Positions 1 through 9,197 are shown, numbered from the stretch's first letter. The stretch: DNA of 64,000 nucleotides from Singulisphaera acidiphila DSM 18658 (GCF_000242455.2 NC_019892.1:3720001-3784000); one strand, 5' to 3'. Notes: generated from the letters alone by a model not told the origin. Made by a program: numbers and translations.

Positions 1-361
1 GCGGGGCGTGCGACTGGATATTGGTATCGGTTTCCGAGACATATCCCCCGCTGGCCTGGACCAACTGCGTGATCTGTTGGCTGGCGGCGGTGAGACTCTC
101 CACCACGAGCGTCACCTGGGCATTGTAGATGATTCGGCGAGGCTGGGCCGGGGGTTGCTCGACGGCCCCTTCAGCCGGAGCGACCACCGGCGCTGTGGCC
201 GCCGGTGGTGCGGCGATTCCACCGGCGGTTTTCGTCCCCGCGTATTCACTCTTGGAAAGGTTCCCCTCTTCTCCGCAACCGCTACTTCCCATCAAAACGG
301 CAACGCACCAGAGCATCGGTTTAAACGGCAGGGCAAGGCTCGACTTGATGGCCAAGATCAC
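1..361 (-). CDS. DUF4349-type lipoprotein, N-terminal part (runs off window)
   Basis: The first 120 codons of a minus-strand gene are present; the rest lies beyond position 1. I start it at a GTG at 361 because GGGGAG lies about 8 nt upstream. An ATG at 316 is an alternative. The N-terminus has a hydrophobic stretch ending in a lipobox-like GSSGC (Cys about residue 27), so a lipoprotein is likely. An Ala/Pro-rich linker of about 50 residues follows, then RRIIYNAQVTLVVES and QLVQASGGYVSETDT. This fits the start of DUF4349, a membrane-anchored domain of unknown function that begins with a beta strand and a coiled region around GGYV. The transmembrane and coiled-coil parts of the family cannot be checked because the gene is cut. 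Family assignment is likely, function unknown. Confidence 0.7.
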   Translation of the reverse strand, partial: MILAIKSSLALPFKPMLWCVAVLMGSSGCGEEGNLSKSEYAGTKTAGGIAAPPAATAPVVAPAEGAVEQPPAQPRRIIYNAQVTLVVESLTAASQQITQLVQASGGYVSETDTNIQSHAP

Positions 362-637
362 AGGCGCATCTCCCCACCTCAAGAGTTGTCCGGAGTGGTG
401 AATCTCACACCGAGGGGATTCGTTCGAGCCAATCCATTATTCTGAAGATTCTCGTCTGCATTGTGCCCAAGTCGAGAAAAAAGGGCTCGAACAACGTATT
501 TTCCAACAGCAACGCTTCTTTCGAAGCAAGCTTTGCTGAATCCGTCATGATTTCATGAACGATTAAGGATCGGTTTCTTCCCCAAGGGGGGGGGTGGGCA
601 AGGCCCACCATCCCGATCACCTTGCGGAAGGGATGGC
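362..637. other. Intergenic spacer
   Basis: About 276 bases between the partial lipoprotein gene and the end of the HpnG-like gene. A 71-codon minus-strand frame crosses it but has no recognisable domain and poor codon character. No convincing terminator or RNA gene is seen. Confidence 0.5.
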
Positions 638-1435
638 TCAGGGGAGGTCGGCAATGGCGCCGGCGGTGATGGTCGCGAGCCGATCGGCGGCCTCTTGGGC
701 GTGTTCGTGGAGGGCCCAGAAGTCTTTCAAGCTCGACGGCCGCTTCCAGATGGCGCGGAGGGCGGCGCCGACCTGGTAACTGCCTGAGCGGGTCATCAGC
801 GCGGCGACTTCAGGAGGGAGATCGATGCCTGCTTCGTCGCTGACGACTCGGATGGAGAGGAACCGGACCAAGCGTTCGCTACAGAGTGAGGCGACACTCG
901 AAGTTTCCATGTCCACGACGTCAGCCCCGAAGCGAGCGTGAAGCTCGGCCTTCTCGACCGCCGTGCGGACGATCGCGTCGACCGTCAAGAGCCGCCCGGA
1001 GCGGACTCGGGGTCCGAGGGCGGTTGGGGGAACGCCGACGTCGATCGCGTACCGCTGCCCTTCGAGGTCGACGACCTCGCTGGCCATGACAATCTCATTG
1101 CGCCGGAGCGCAGGATCGAGGGCGCCCGCGAATCCTGCCGAGAGGATCCAGCGCGGGCGATGCCCGTCGAGCAGGAGCTGCGCTCCGCGCCGGGCGGCCT
1201 CGCGCCCCATGCCCGTCACGATGAGAGCAACGACTTTGCCCTCGCACTCGCCCTCGATGACCGAATGCTTTGGACCCGCATATTTGCGAACCCGCTTCAT
1301 TCGATCCATCAAGAACCCGACTTCGATCGACATCGCAGCCACGATGCCGACATCCACGGGGACCGGTGCGGGCGCGGAGGCGGACGACGTCCCATCGGGA
1401 TTGGTGGCCGCGCCTCCGGATGTCCCTCGACTCAT
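638..1435 (-). CDS. hpnG: Hopanoid-associated phosphorylase (HpnG-like, MTA/SAH nucleosidase fold)
   Basis: A 265-residue protein of the nucleoside phosphorylase / MTA-SAH nucleosidase superfamily. After a Ser/Ala/Pro-rich leader of about 25 residues it shows the first-strand motif VDVGIVAAMSIEV, a glycine-rich LIVTGMGREAARRG loop, the ILSAGFAGAL segment and the purine-site signature DMETSSVA near residues 175-182. In hopanoid producers HpnG removes adenine from adenosylhopane to give ribosylhopane. The start lies 15 bp after the hpnH stop and follows squalene-hopene cyclase, which supports the hopanoid role over a general nucleosidase. The active-site Asp of classical MTAN falls in VVSDEAGIDL and seems kept. 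The leader is longer than usual; the downstream Met at residue 35 would remove the first strand, so I keep the upstream ATG. Confidence 0.82.
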   Translation of the reverse strand: MSRGTSGGAATNPDGTSSASAPAPVPVDVGIVAAMSIEVGFLMDRMKRVRKYAGPKHSVIEGECEGKVVALIVTGMGREAARRGAQLLLDGHRPRWILSAGFAGALDPALRRNEIVMASEVVDLEGQRYAIDVGVPPTALGPRVRSGRLLTVDAIVRTAVEKAELHARFGADVVDMETSSVASLCSERLVRFLSIRVVSDEAGIDLPPEVAALMTRSGSYQVGAALRAIWKRPSSLKDFWALHEHAQEAADRLATITAGAIADLP

Positions 1436-1450
1436 GAATTTCCGATCAGA

Positions 1451-2452
1451 TCAGGTGAACTGCCACTTAATCATCTTGAACGTATCGCCCAGCTTGCTGT
1501 TGACCCCGAGCGCGGCCGAAGCCTCGTAGCCGGAGTGAACCATGCAGTTCTCACAGCGCGGGTCCTTGCCGTAACCGTACTTCTCCCAGGGCGTCTTGTT
1601 CAAGAGGTCGTCGAACGATTTGTGGTGGATATCCGTGATCAGGTAGCACGGACCTTTCCAGCCCTTGATGTTCCGGGTCGGGTTGCCCCAGGCCGTGCAC
1701 GACATTTCGCGCTTACCCTGAAGGAACTCGAGGTAGATCGGCGAGGTGTTGAACTTGTATTTGCGGAACATCGCCTCGGCCGCGCGAAACTTGGTGCGGA
1801 TGTCTTCGCGGGTGAGGAACATGTCCTGGTCGGCGACCGCCGAGTAGCCATAGCCCGGGGCGATCATGAACCCATCGACGTCGATCGAGGTCAGGAAGCC
1901 GTAGAGCTCGTCGAGCTCGGCCATGTCGGTTTCCTTGAACACCGTGGTGTTCGTGCAGACGAGGAAACCGGCTTCCTTGGCGGCCCTGATGCCGTCGACG
2001 GCCGAGTCGAAGACCCCTTCACGCTCGACCGCGATGTCGTGGTTCTTCTTCATCCCGTCCAGGTGGACGTTGAAGAAAAACTTATTCGATGGTTTGAATT
2101 TCTTGATCTGCTTACGGATAAACATCCCGTTGGTGCAGAGGTAGACGACCTTCTTGCGCTCGAGAATCTTGGCGACGAGTTCGTCGATCCCCGGGTAGAT
2201 CATCGGCTCGCCGCCGCAGATCGAGACGACCGGAGCGCCACACTCATCGACCGAGTCGAGACATTCCTGAATCGACAGCTTCTGCTTGATCGTCGCCTCG
2301 TACTCTCGGATTCGCCCGCAGCCCGTACAGGTCAGATTACAGGCATGCAAGGGTTCAAGCATCAAGACCATCGGGAACCGCTTGGTCCGCGTGACCTTTT
2401 TCTTGACGAGGTAGCCAGCGATGGTGCTGGTCATCGAGAGCGGGAATCGCAT
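1451..2452 (-). CDS. hpnH: HpnH, hopanoid radical SAM protein
   Basis: 333 residues, the usual size. The radical SAM cluster motif CNLTCTGC is at residues 38-45 (Cys38, Cys42, Cys45), followed by the SAM-binding CGGEP motif near residue 100. A C-terminal CENC pair sits in a segment (CENCMVHSGYEA) typical of HpnH. The known family reaction joins a 5'-deoxyadenosyl group to diploptene to form adenosylhopane, the first step to C35 hopanoids. Together with the cyclase upstream and the HpnG-like phosphorylase immediately downstream, the three genes give squalene to hopene to adenosylhopane to ribosylhopane. The 138 bp gap to the cyclase may hold its own promoter, but all three point the same way. 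Confident call from motif plus neighbours. Confidence 0.92.
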   Translation of the reverse strand: MRFPLSMTSTIAGYLVKKKVTRTKRFPMVLMLEPLHACNLTCTGCGRIREYEATIKQKLSIQECLDSVDECGAPVVSICGGEPMIYPGIDELVAKILERKKVVYLCTNGMFIRKQIKKFKPSNKFFFNVHLDGMKKNHDIAVEREGVFDSAVDGIRAAKEAGFLVCTNTTVFKETDMAELDELYGFLTSIDVDGFMIAPGYGYSAVADQDMFLTREDIRTKFRAAEAMFRKYKFNTSPIYLEFLQGKREMSCTAWGNPTRNIKGWKGPCYLITDIHHKSFDDLLNKTPWEKYGYGKDPRCENCMVHSGYEASAALGVNSKLGDTFKMIKWQFT

Positions 2453-2590
2453 GACGCACTGCCTCCTGGGGCGGAATCCTCGGGACCATCCGTGGCCCTC
2501 GGGCTAAGAATCAGAGACATCGGCCCAAAGCTCCCGTGAAGCCGACGGAACGGCTCCCAAGTCGTTTCGGGCCTGGTTGATCGAAAAGAT

Positions 2591-4627
2591 TCAGACGGCA
2601 AACGGCTCGGGCAAAGCCGGAATCCGGCTAGCCTGGGCTCCGGGCGTTGTCACCGGGACCGGCACTCTCCCCGCCGCCGCCTGGTAACGCGACATCGCCA
2701 TCAGCGGGAAATAGATCCGGTAAAGATGATATTTCAGGTAGAAAACGCGAGGGAATCCGGTCCCCGTGTAGGGGCCCTCATCCCAGGTCCCGTCTTCGCG
2801 CTGGGTGGCCTGCAAGTAGGCCGTACCTCGGCTTGCGGCCTCCCCACGACCACGGCCGGCCGAGACCAGGCCGAGCACAGCCCAGGCGGTCTGCGAGGCC
2901 GTCGGCTCACCCCGGCCCATCCACGACGGGTCGTCATAACTCTGGCATGACTCACCCCAGCCGCCGTCCGCCTGCTGGACCGACTCGAGCCAGTCGGCCG
3001 CTTTCTGGAGAGCGGGGTGATCCATCGGGTAATCGAGCGCCTTGAGGCCCTGCAAGACCTGCCAGGTGCCGTAAATATAGTTGACGCCCCAGCGACCGTA
3101 CCAGCAGCCCTGCGGCTCCTGCGTCTTCCAGAGATAGTTCAAGGCTCGAGCCACGGCTGGGTGATCGTCGCGATAACCAAGCGTGCCGAGACACTCGAGG
3201 ATCCGCGCGGTGATATCGGCACAGCTCGGGTCGAGCATCGCGTTGTGGTCGGCGAAGGGGACCTTGGTCAGCACCTCATTGTCGATGTCGACATCGAAGG
3301 CCGCCCAACCACCGTCGCGGTTCTGCATCGACAAAAGCCAGTTGACTCCGCGCGCGGTCGCCGCTTTGACCTCGGGCGTCTTGGCCAGCGCGGTGCGCTG
3401 AAGCGCGAGGAGGACCATCGCCGTGTCGTCGATATCGGGATATCGTTCGTTGTGGAACTGAAAATGCCAGCCGCTCGGCTCGACACCCGGTCGACGCACT
3501 TGCCAGTCGCCGGCGACGCGAACCTCTTTCTCGAGGAGCCAACGGCCGGCGCGGAGCAGGGCGGGGTGATAGTCCGGCACCTTGGCATCGGCCAGCGCGA
3601 TGGCGGCGATCGCAGTGTCCCAGACCGGCGATACGCACGGTTGAACGCGAACCTTGCCGTCTTCTTCGATCAGGAGGTCGTCGAGTTGCCGGTGCGCCCA
3701 CTGCACCTCGGCCGAGTCCGCCTCGTAACCAAGGCAGTGCAACGCGACGACCGTATAGATCATCGGCGGGAAGATCGCCCCCAGGCCGTCGGAGTTCTCG
3801 AAGTGCTCGAGCATCCAGCGGTGCGCGGCTCGGATGCCGGGCTGGCGCCACGAACGCGGAAGATGATCATCGGCCCATTTGAAGACGCGATCCAACCCGA
3901 GGAACAGGTTGGTCCAACTCACAAGCTTTTTGGTGCGTCGGGCCGGGTGGAGCGGGAGGTCGGTCCGGAAGAGTTCCGCGATCCCTTGTCCTGGCGCCAG
4001 GCGGCGCACTGGCTTGAACGCCGACATGATCGAGAGCGGGACGACGATCGTCCGGGTCCAGGCCGACATCGCAGCGAGGCTGAAGCCAAGCCGCGACGGG
4101 ACGAGCATCATCTCAGGGGGCACGCTCGGACAGTCGCTGTAGTCGATCTGGCCCAGGAGTGCCAGATAGAATCGGGTGAAACTGTTGCATCCTTGCGCCC
4201 CGCCGGCCTCGAGAATGCACTCCCGCGCCCGGACCATTGCCGGATCGTTGACCGGGACGCCGACGATCTTCAGAGCGAAGTAAGCCTTGACCGAAGCACT
4301 GATATCGGGCGGACCGCCAGGATAGATCGCCCAGCCGCCGCCCGGCAATTGCAGGTCGCGAAGGTAGCGGCAAGCTTTGACACAGATTTCCTCGGCCCCT
4401 CGACCGATGAAGGCCATGAGCAGGACATATTCCGACTCGAGGATCGTGTCCCCTTCAAGCTCGCCGACCCAGTATCCATCGGAGTTCTGACCATCAATGA
4501 GCCAGCGGCTCGTCGAATCGACGGCCTCGCTCAAGGGGTCATGGGAGAGGGATGCCGACGAGCCGGACCGCTGGGTGAAGAGTCCCGCGGCTCGTGACGA
4601 AACGCCACCATCCTTGTTGGCGATCAT
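2591..4627 (-). CDS. shc: Squalene-hopene cyclase
   Basis: 678 residues. The catalytic acid motif DXDD is present as DIDDTA at residues 398-403. QW repeats are visible, including QNRDGGWAAFDVDIDNE and the highly typical GCWYGRWGVNYIYGTWQ near residue 530. The enzyme is a monotopic membrane protein that cyclises squalene to hopene/hopanol. The motifs favour a hopene cyclase over oxidosqualene cyclase, which has DCTAE instead of DXDDTA. Start ATG at 4627; the first 25 residues are Ser/Gly-rich and probably disordered. It leads a minus-strand block with hpnH and hpnG. A 231 bp AT-rich gap upstream (4628-4858) probably carries the promoter. Confidence 0.96.
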   Translation of the reverse strand: MIANKDGGVSSRAAGLFTQRSGSSASLSHDPLSEAVDSTSRWLIDGQNSDGYWVGELEGDTILESEYVLLMAFIGRGAEEICVKACRYLRDLQLPGGGWAIYPGGPPDISASVKAYFALKIVGVPVNDPAMVRARECILEAGGAQGCNSFTRFYLALLGQIDYSDCPSVPPEMMLVPSRLGFSLAAMSAWTRTIVVPLSIMSAFKPVRRLAPGQGIAELFRTDLPLHPARRTKKLVSWTNLFLGLDRVFKWADDHLPRSWRQPGIRAAHRWMLEHFENSDGLGAIFPPMIYTVVALHCLGYEADSAEVQWAHRQLDDLLIEEDGKVRVQPCVSPVWDTAIAAIALADAKVPDYHPALLRAGRWLLEKEVRVAGDWQVRRPGVEPSGWHFQFHNERYPDIDDTAMVLLALQRTALAKTPEVKAATARGVNWLLSMQNRDGGWAAFDVDIDNEVLTKVPFADHNAMLDPSCADITARILECLGTLGYRDDHPAVARALNYLWKTQEPQGCWYGRWGVNYIYGTWQVLQGLKALDYPMDHPALQKAADWLESVQQADGGWGESCQSYDDPSWMGRGEPTASQTAWAVLGLVSAGRGRGEAASRGTAYLQATQREDGTWDEGPYTGTGFPRVFYLKYHLYRIYFPLMAMSRYQAAAGRVPVPVTTPGAQASRIPALPEPFAV

Positions 4628-4858
4628 GCGATCCAGACCCCTCTCCGTCCCGAGAGACGTGGTGTTTTCAAATCAGAATGACGGGGCGAGGAATACAAGG
4701 TCCCCACCGCGCGGGTCATCCTAAGCCTGGACCGGAGAATCGATCAAGGTCAAACCCCGGTTCGACCTTGCAACTTCTTCACTTTTTTTCAAGAGCCCCA
4801 CGGGAAATCTTTCCTAGTTTTTCCAGAATCTCAAAAGAAGGGCTAAAGTTCGGGCCGC

Positions 4859-6202
4859 CTACTCGACGACAAAGCTTGGTTCGAGACGAAAGCCTCGGAG
4901 TACGGGCATGGAGCGAAGGATCGCGTCGAGCCGCGCCTTGTCATCGTGCTGAAGTAGAGACCCTTTGATTTCGAGAGTGTTGCCCTGGAGCCGGACCTGA
5001 TCGACGTGGGCGATGTCACCGACCTGGCGACGAATTTGCGCGGTCAGATAGGGTTCAACGTCGTCGGGACGTCCCTTCTCCTGCAACGGGTTCCTTCGTT
5101 CGCCGTCGGGTACAACGAACTGGAGCCGGTCGTCGATCTGGCGAACGCCCGGGGTCTGCTGGGCCGCGCGGAAGGCGAGCATGGCCTCATAGACGGTGGG
5201 CACTTCCCCCGAAAGATAAGCCACGCCCTCGCGAACGGAGACCTTGATCGGCAGCTTGGCAAGCGCTGGTCGGCCGACGAGAGCCCGGCCCACGCGTTGT
5301 GAGAGGTCGTCCTTGTCAGCCGAGATCGTTGGTTGGAGCGCGGGGTCGATGGGTGCGGCTTCCGGCTTGGCCGGAGCCTTGGGCGCGGGGGGGGGAGCGG
5401 GAACGGCCGGCTCGGGAGGGGGAGGAGGCGTGTCCGACGGGGCCGCCCCTACGTTCAAGAGGTTCTCCACCTGATTGATGCCGGGAATCTGAGCGATTTT
5501 CTGCCCGATCGCCACGCGATCGGCAGCGGTGGATACCGTGCCTCGCAGCACGGCAGCGCCGCGGGGGTCGATGGTCATTTCCACGAAACCGTCGTCGGCC
5601 GACGCCCCGATCGGGACTTTTATCGGTGAGGCCGCATTCGGATCAGCGCCGACACCAGGGTCCGGCTGCCCGAGATTCCCTTGAGCTTGCGCGGGCAGAT
5701 TGATCGGTTCGCGAGCCGCCACGGCAGGCCACCACGGCGGGTAGCTCACAAGAGGGGGTTCGAAGCCGTAGAACGGGTCGTCGATCCGCCCGAAGAGCGG
5801 CGGTGGATACACATAGTAAGGAGCTCCCCCCAGCGGAAATGCGCCTGGAGGGTTCATGACGACGGAAGTGCCGGCGGTGCGGTAAACCGCGGCGGTGTCG
5901 ATCGTGAGGTCGTCACGGACCGAGTGGCCACTGGCGATTGCAAGCCGGATGGCGGTGTCATGAACCACCTTGGTTCCCACCCGACCCGAGAGGACGACCT
6001 GGCCAGCCCGCCACGTCGTCGCGATCGGGTACGGAGCCGTCACCGGATGGCTTCGAAGCATCTGAAAAACAGCGACCTCGGGTCGATTGACATCGACCGG
6101 ATTCGCCTTGGGAGGATCCACGGCCAGCGCCGGAGGGATAAGACCGAGACAGGCGACTCCGCAAATCGAAACGAGCGAACAGCGCGTCCACGGCTGCATC
6201 AT
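4859..6202 (-). CDS. Secreted protein with several BON domains
   Basis: 447 residues with a signal peptide (cut after ALA near residue 27). At least three BON-like units of about 60-70 residues can be read: one around residues 45-105 with VVLSGRVGTKVVHDTAI, one around 205-255 with AAVLRGTVSTAADRVAIGQKIAQIPGINQVENLL, and one around 300-360 with GVAYLSGEVPTVYEAMLAFRAAQQTPGVRQIDDRL. A fourth degenerate unit follows (QVRLQGNTLEIKGSLLQHDDKARLDAIL). Pro-rich linkers (PPPPPEP) separate them. BON domains bind membranes or envelope ligands; a periplasmic or outer-membrane envelope role is an inference. It precedes the hopanoid genes on the same strand, but a 231 bp gap separates them. The ATG at 6202 is followed directly by a second ATG. 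Confidence 0.8.
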   Translation of the reverse strand: MMQPWTRCSLVSICGVACLGLIPPALAVDPPKANPVDVNRPEVAVFQMLRSHPVTAPYPIATTWRAGQVVLSGRVGTKVVHDTAIRLAIASGHSVRDDLTIDTAAVYRTAGTSVVMNPPGAFPLGGAPYYVYPPPLFGRIDDPFYGFEPPLVSYPPWWPAVAAREPINLPAQAQGNLGQPDPGVGADPNAASPIKVPIGASADDGFVEMTIDPRGAAVLRGTVSTAADRVAIGQKIAQIPGINQVENLLNVGAAPSDTPPPPPEPAVPAPPPAPKAPAKPEAAPIDPALQPTISADKDDLSQRVGRALVGRPALAKLPIKVSVREGVAYLSGEVPTVYEAMLAFRAAQQTPGVRQIDDRLQFVVPDGERRNPLQEKGRPDDVEPYLTAQIRRQVGDIAHVDQVRLQGNTLEIKGSLLQHDDKARLDAILRSMPVLRGFRLEPSFVVE

Positions 6203-6324
6203 CTTGGGAAGACTCCCCCGAAGGGATCGCCTGATGGAATTGACCGAGGCTGGCCCCTTGCTACCGGAAGTCTACGGATCGAACCCAAGCCGGACAAGCG
6301 GCAGGATCCGAATTACCGACAAGC

Positions 6325-6350
6325 GCCGGGCGGTATGAAAGCCGCCCGGC
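6325..6350 (-). terminator. Hairpin after the transglutaminase-like gene
   Basis: GCCGGGCGG (6325-6333) pairs with CCGCCCGGC (6342-6350) around an 8-base loop. It lies 18 bp beyond the stop of the gene at 6368-7861. There is no clear U-tract, so factor-independent termination is likely but not certain. Confidence 0.6.
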
Positions 6351-6367
6351 CCGTGCGGTAAGACGGC

Positions 6368-7861
6368 TCAACGAAGTTCGAGCGGCTCGATTGTCATTTT
6401 CCCCAGGACGCGAACGACGGGCAGGAAGGCTTCGTAAGGTGAGACCCCGTCAAGGCTGGTGTCAGCAAGCTTGATGTGGACTGCGTCAACTTCCGTCTGG
6501 TCGAAGGCGGCATCCACGGCCACCCAACGACGGTTCACGTAGACTTCATTCCACATGTGAAAACCGAAGCCGCCGAGGCTGTCGGAATAGACGAGTCCGA
6601 CCACGACCCGCGATGGGACACCCACCGCACGGCACATGGCGGCCACCAAAACACCATGCTCCGTGCAATCGCCCGCGAGCGTCCGGGCGACTTCGCTGGC
6701 CGGGGCGAAGGCGGTCTCGAAGTTCTTGTCCTTCAAGTTCTGCGCCACCCATTTCGTGATCTTGGCCGCCTTGTCCCACGGATCAACGGCCCCCAGGGTC
6801 GCCAAGGCCGCATGCTTCTTGACGACATGATCCTCACTGGTGACCAAGGAATTGGCGCGGAGGAATTGGGGGTCGACCGTCTCGGGACCTGCCGTCCCAT
6901 CGGTGGACCGGGCGGTTTTGACATCGAGGAGCGACGAGTTCTTGGTTGTCCCCGGGCGCACGGTTTGCCGGCGGTCGGTCGGCAGGATCGTGGCGGGGTC
7001 TTCATCGGTCAGTCCCACGCGATAGGTCACGTCGCGGCGGGTCTCGGGCTTGGTGATCTTGTGGGGCACCTTCACGATCGAGCTGATCGTCAGGTTGAGC
7101 GGAGCCTGGTCGCCTTTCAGGCTGGCCCCCTCGCGCGTCGTCCGGTAGATGTCGAGCCCGCCCAGGATCTCGCTCCGGCTTTTGAGCACCTGTCCGCCCG
7201 AGTCGACCCAGAGGCTCGTGTTGTACTCAGGCATGGGCTTGGTTCCGAGCGACACGAGCTCGTCGATCCGGAGCAGAGGACGCTTACCGTCGCCAAGCTT
7301 GACCTCTTCGATGGCCTTGGCGACGAGCTTGATCTCGCAAATCTTGTTGAGGTCGGGAACATACATCCGGAGATCACGCGAATCGCCCGGCTTCATCGGA
7401 GACCGGGAGAGGCTTTGCTCGGCGGCATAGGGACCACGGACCTCCGGTCCCCACGGGATCGTCACCTGCTGACGCTGGCCCCCGCCGTCCAGAGAGAGCG
7501 TCATCTTGTCGTCGACCACCGATCCGGTCGCCGTCATCTGCTGACCGCTGGCGAGCGTGCGGGTCTCCAGTTTAAGGACGCTCCCCTCCGGGGTCTCGAT
7601 CGTGCCGTACATGGTCTTGATCGTGACTCGGTCGTCAAGCCGCTTGAAGGTGAACTCCATATCCTGGCGAACCCGGAGCAGGGATTTCCCTTTATCCTTA
7701 ACGGGCTCAACATAGGTGTGAATGAAGCCGACCTTGGCTCCGGAGATGAAGACCGCGTCCCAAGATTCATGGGTCTCAGCGCTCGCGGTGTCCGTCGCGA
7801 GGACGGCCCCCAGGCTCAAGACGAGAAGGCCGAAGCCGAGACCGCGTCGGGTCCGTCGCAT
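6368..7861 (-). CDS. Secreted transglutaminase-like (cysteine protease fold) protein
   Basis: 497 residues from an ATG at 7861, chosen because it opens a clean signal peptide (MRRTRRG then a hydrophobic core ending ASA) with AAGG upstream; the frame is open a further 63 codons but those residues look like noncoding. The N-terminal 300 residues are beta-rich and start ESWDAVFISGAKVGFIHT, a module often seen before this domain. The C-terminal transglutaminase core has AGDCTEHG (Cys399), GFGFHMWNEV (His435) and WVAVDAAFD (Asp450), a complete Cys-His-Asp triad, so it should be active as a transglutaminase or protease in the periplasm. Substrate unknown. A hairpin follows the stop. Confidence 0.82.
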   Translation of the reverse strand: MRRTRRGLGFGLLVLSLGAVLATDTASAETHESWDAVFISGAKVGFIHTYVEPVKDKGKSLLRVRQDMEFTFKRLDDRVTIKTMYGTIETPEGSVLKLETRTLASGQQMTATGSVVDDKMTLSLDGGGQRQQVTIPWGPEVRGPYAAEQSLSRSPMKPGDSRDLRMYVPDLNKICEIKLVAKAIEEVKLGDGKRPLLRIDELVSLGTKPMPEYNTSLWVDSGGQVLKSRSEILGGLDIYRTTREGASLKGDQAPLNLTISSIVKVPHKITKPETRRDVTYRVGLTDEDPATILPTDRRQTVRPGTTKNSSLLDVKTARSTDGTAGPETVDPQFLRANSLVTSEDHVVKKHAALATLGAVDPWDKAAKITKWVAQNLKDKNFETAFAPASEVARTLAGDCTEHGVLVAAMCRAVGVPSRVVVGLVYSDSLGGFGFHMWNEVYVNRRWVAVDAAFDQTEVDAVHIKLADTSLDGVSPYEAFLPVVRVLGKMTIEPLELR

Positions 7862-8247
7862 GAAACAAGACCTTTCGGAAAGAAATGGGACCGGGGCCCC
7901 TACGGATCGGGAGTTTGTACCCCACCCCGAACACGGGCTGCGGAGGGTTTTCGAACTCCTCCGCGCAAGTCCACCCCTTGGTGCCGCGATCACTAGAGGG
8001 GCGTCACCTACTATGGTCGATATCCGCCTCGCCCTCAAGGCAAGACGCACTCAAGCCCTCACGCCAAGGGGCAAATCCGCTGGCTCCAGACACGGAAACA
8101 CCCCGGTCCAAACGGCCGGGGTGGATCGTACACCAGAGAGACCCAGGACCAGGTGCTGACGTCAACGAGGGGGGCAAGGACAGTGCGGACCAGACAGAAG
8201 ACGTGCAACGAGCCTCAACGACAACCGACAAACCAGACGACCTTAGC
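7862..8247. other. Intergenic region with one hairpin
   Basis: About 386 bases upstream of the transglutaminase-like gene and downstream of the small BON-like gene. It holds the hairpin at 8099-8123 and presumably the promoter of the secreted protein. Frames crossing it have no recognisable domain. Confidence 0.5.
8099..8123 (-). terminator. Rho-independent terminator candidate
   Basis: CACCCCGG (8099-8106) pairs with CCGGGGTG (8116-8123) around a 9-base loop. Read on the minus strand it is followed by TTTCC. It lies 125 bp after the small BON-like gene. Confidence 0.6.
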
Positions 8248-8481
8248 TTAGACAACCGCCTCTTCCGCCACCGGTGCGCTTCGCCCCACGGTGATGACGG
8301 AGGAGAACCGATCACCCGAGAGCAATTCCAAGGCACCGTGCAAAGCCAGTTGCTTCGCATGATGAGAAGGCGCCTGGCCACGGATCACGAGCCGTCCCTG
8401 CACCTCTTCTACAAGGAGATTGCGAATTCGACCGTGAGTCGATTGACGAACTCGAGTCTCCACTTGCTCCATCAAAGTCAT
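8248..8481 (-). CDS. Small BON-like domain protein
   Basis: About 77 residues. The segment RIRNLLVEEVQGRLVIRGQ followed by SHHAKQLALHGALELL and SSVITV has the alternating pattern of a single BON domain (beta, helix, beta). No signal peptide, so probably cytoplasmic. Three in-frame ATGs occur at 8550, 8508 and 8481; I favour 8481 because GGATGG lies at proper distance, but 8508 is possible. It ends in EEAVV. A strong hairpin lies 125 bp downstream. Function unknown; small free-standing BON proteins are frequent in planctomycetes. Confidence 0.6.
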   Translation of the reverse strand: MTLMEQVETRVRQSTHGRIRNLLVEEVQGRLVIRGQAPSHHAKQLALHGALELLSGDRFSSVITVGRSAPVAEEAVV

Positions 8482-8943
8482 TACACCATCCGAATGAGTG
8501 AGTCGCATTACCCTAAATTCCGCTAGCAAGCCACAATAAGCGTTAGTCAATTTCGTCGAACGCGTCAGAATTGACCGATCTGAAAATGCCGAAGTTATCG
8601 ATCCGAAGGTTTTCAGAACGTTCTTATTCTGACGAACTCATGAGTTTCAAGCAAGGAAAAACTTGGCGAATCTGCCGAGAATTCCGAGTTTAACCGATTC
8701 TTCATCGGTAATACCGATGGCTTTCCCAGACTGCCTTGACTGACAATAACCTCCCTTCAACGGCCTTCGCAAAGGCCCTAATCCCTATTTCTAAAAAAAC
8801 CAACACAAACGCATCTTTCGTTCAAACTCTTGAAGTTTGAGCGATGGAGTTCCTTTTCCCAAAGCAGCCCGACGATCCGGCCGCTGAGAATGTTCCCGGC
8901 GGCTTACCTCGGTCACATCGGAAAGTGAGACTGGGGCGGTTCC
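8482..8943. other. AT-rich intergenic region with several dyads
   Basis: About 460 bases, clearly less GC-rich than the genes around it. I see CATCGGT/ACCGATG (8703-8719), GGCCTT-CGCA-AAGGCC (8762-8777) and TCAAACT/AGTTTGA (8822-8840). The last may end the 8944-9159 gene. No open frame or RNA family is recognised. It probably holds the promoter of the small BON-like gene. Confidence 0.5.
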
Positions 8944-9159
8944 TTAGCATGAATTGTTCTGCAATTCTTGAGCCAGGACCGCCAATTTCTTCTCGTCCCA
9001 CTCGGCCACGGCCTCTTTCCAGCGATCCCAGAAGGGTTCTCGACCTAAACCAGTCAGCTCGCTCAGGCGACCCAAGTTGTAGCCAAGCTGAAGAATCGAG
9101 CGTCGATCGCTCTGATTTCGAGCAATGATCTCGGCAATTTTCGCGACACAATGTTCCAT
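8944..9159 (-). CDS. Small protein of unknown function
   Basis: About 71 residues from an ATG at 9159 (a TTG at 9186 would add nine). The sequence is helical and charged, beginning MEHCVAKIAEIIARNQSD and containing FWDRWKEAVAEWDEKK. No signal peptide or membrane span. I do not recognise a family. It follows the cytochrome gene on the same strand with a terminator between them, so it is probably transcribed on its own. Codon use looks plausible but the call is tentative. Confidence 0.45.
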   Translation of the reverse strand: MEHCVAKIAEIIARNQSDRRSILQLGYNLGRLSELTGLGREPFWDRWKEAVAEWDEKKLAVLAQELQNNSC

Positions 9160-9197
9160 GATCGGTAGCCCGCCTGCGTTGCGCAATGGAAAAGGAC

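Noticed and set aside
405..620. 71-codon minus-strand frame
   Set aside because: No domain, no ribosome site, mixed composition.
938..2539. Long plus-strand open frame (533 codons) opposite hpnG and hpnH
   Set aside because: It is antisense to two strongly recognised genes; its Arg/Asp/Gly-rich composition is that of a GC-driven mirror frame.
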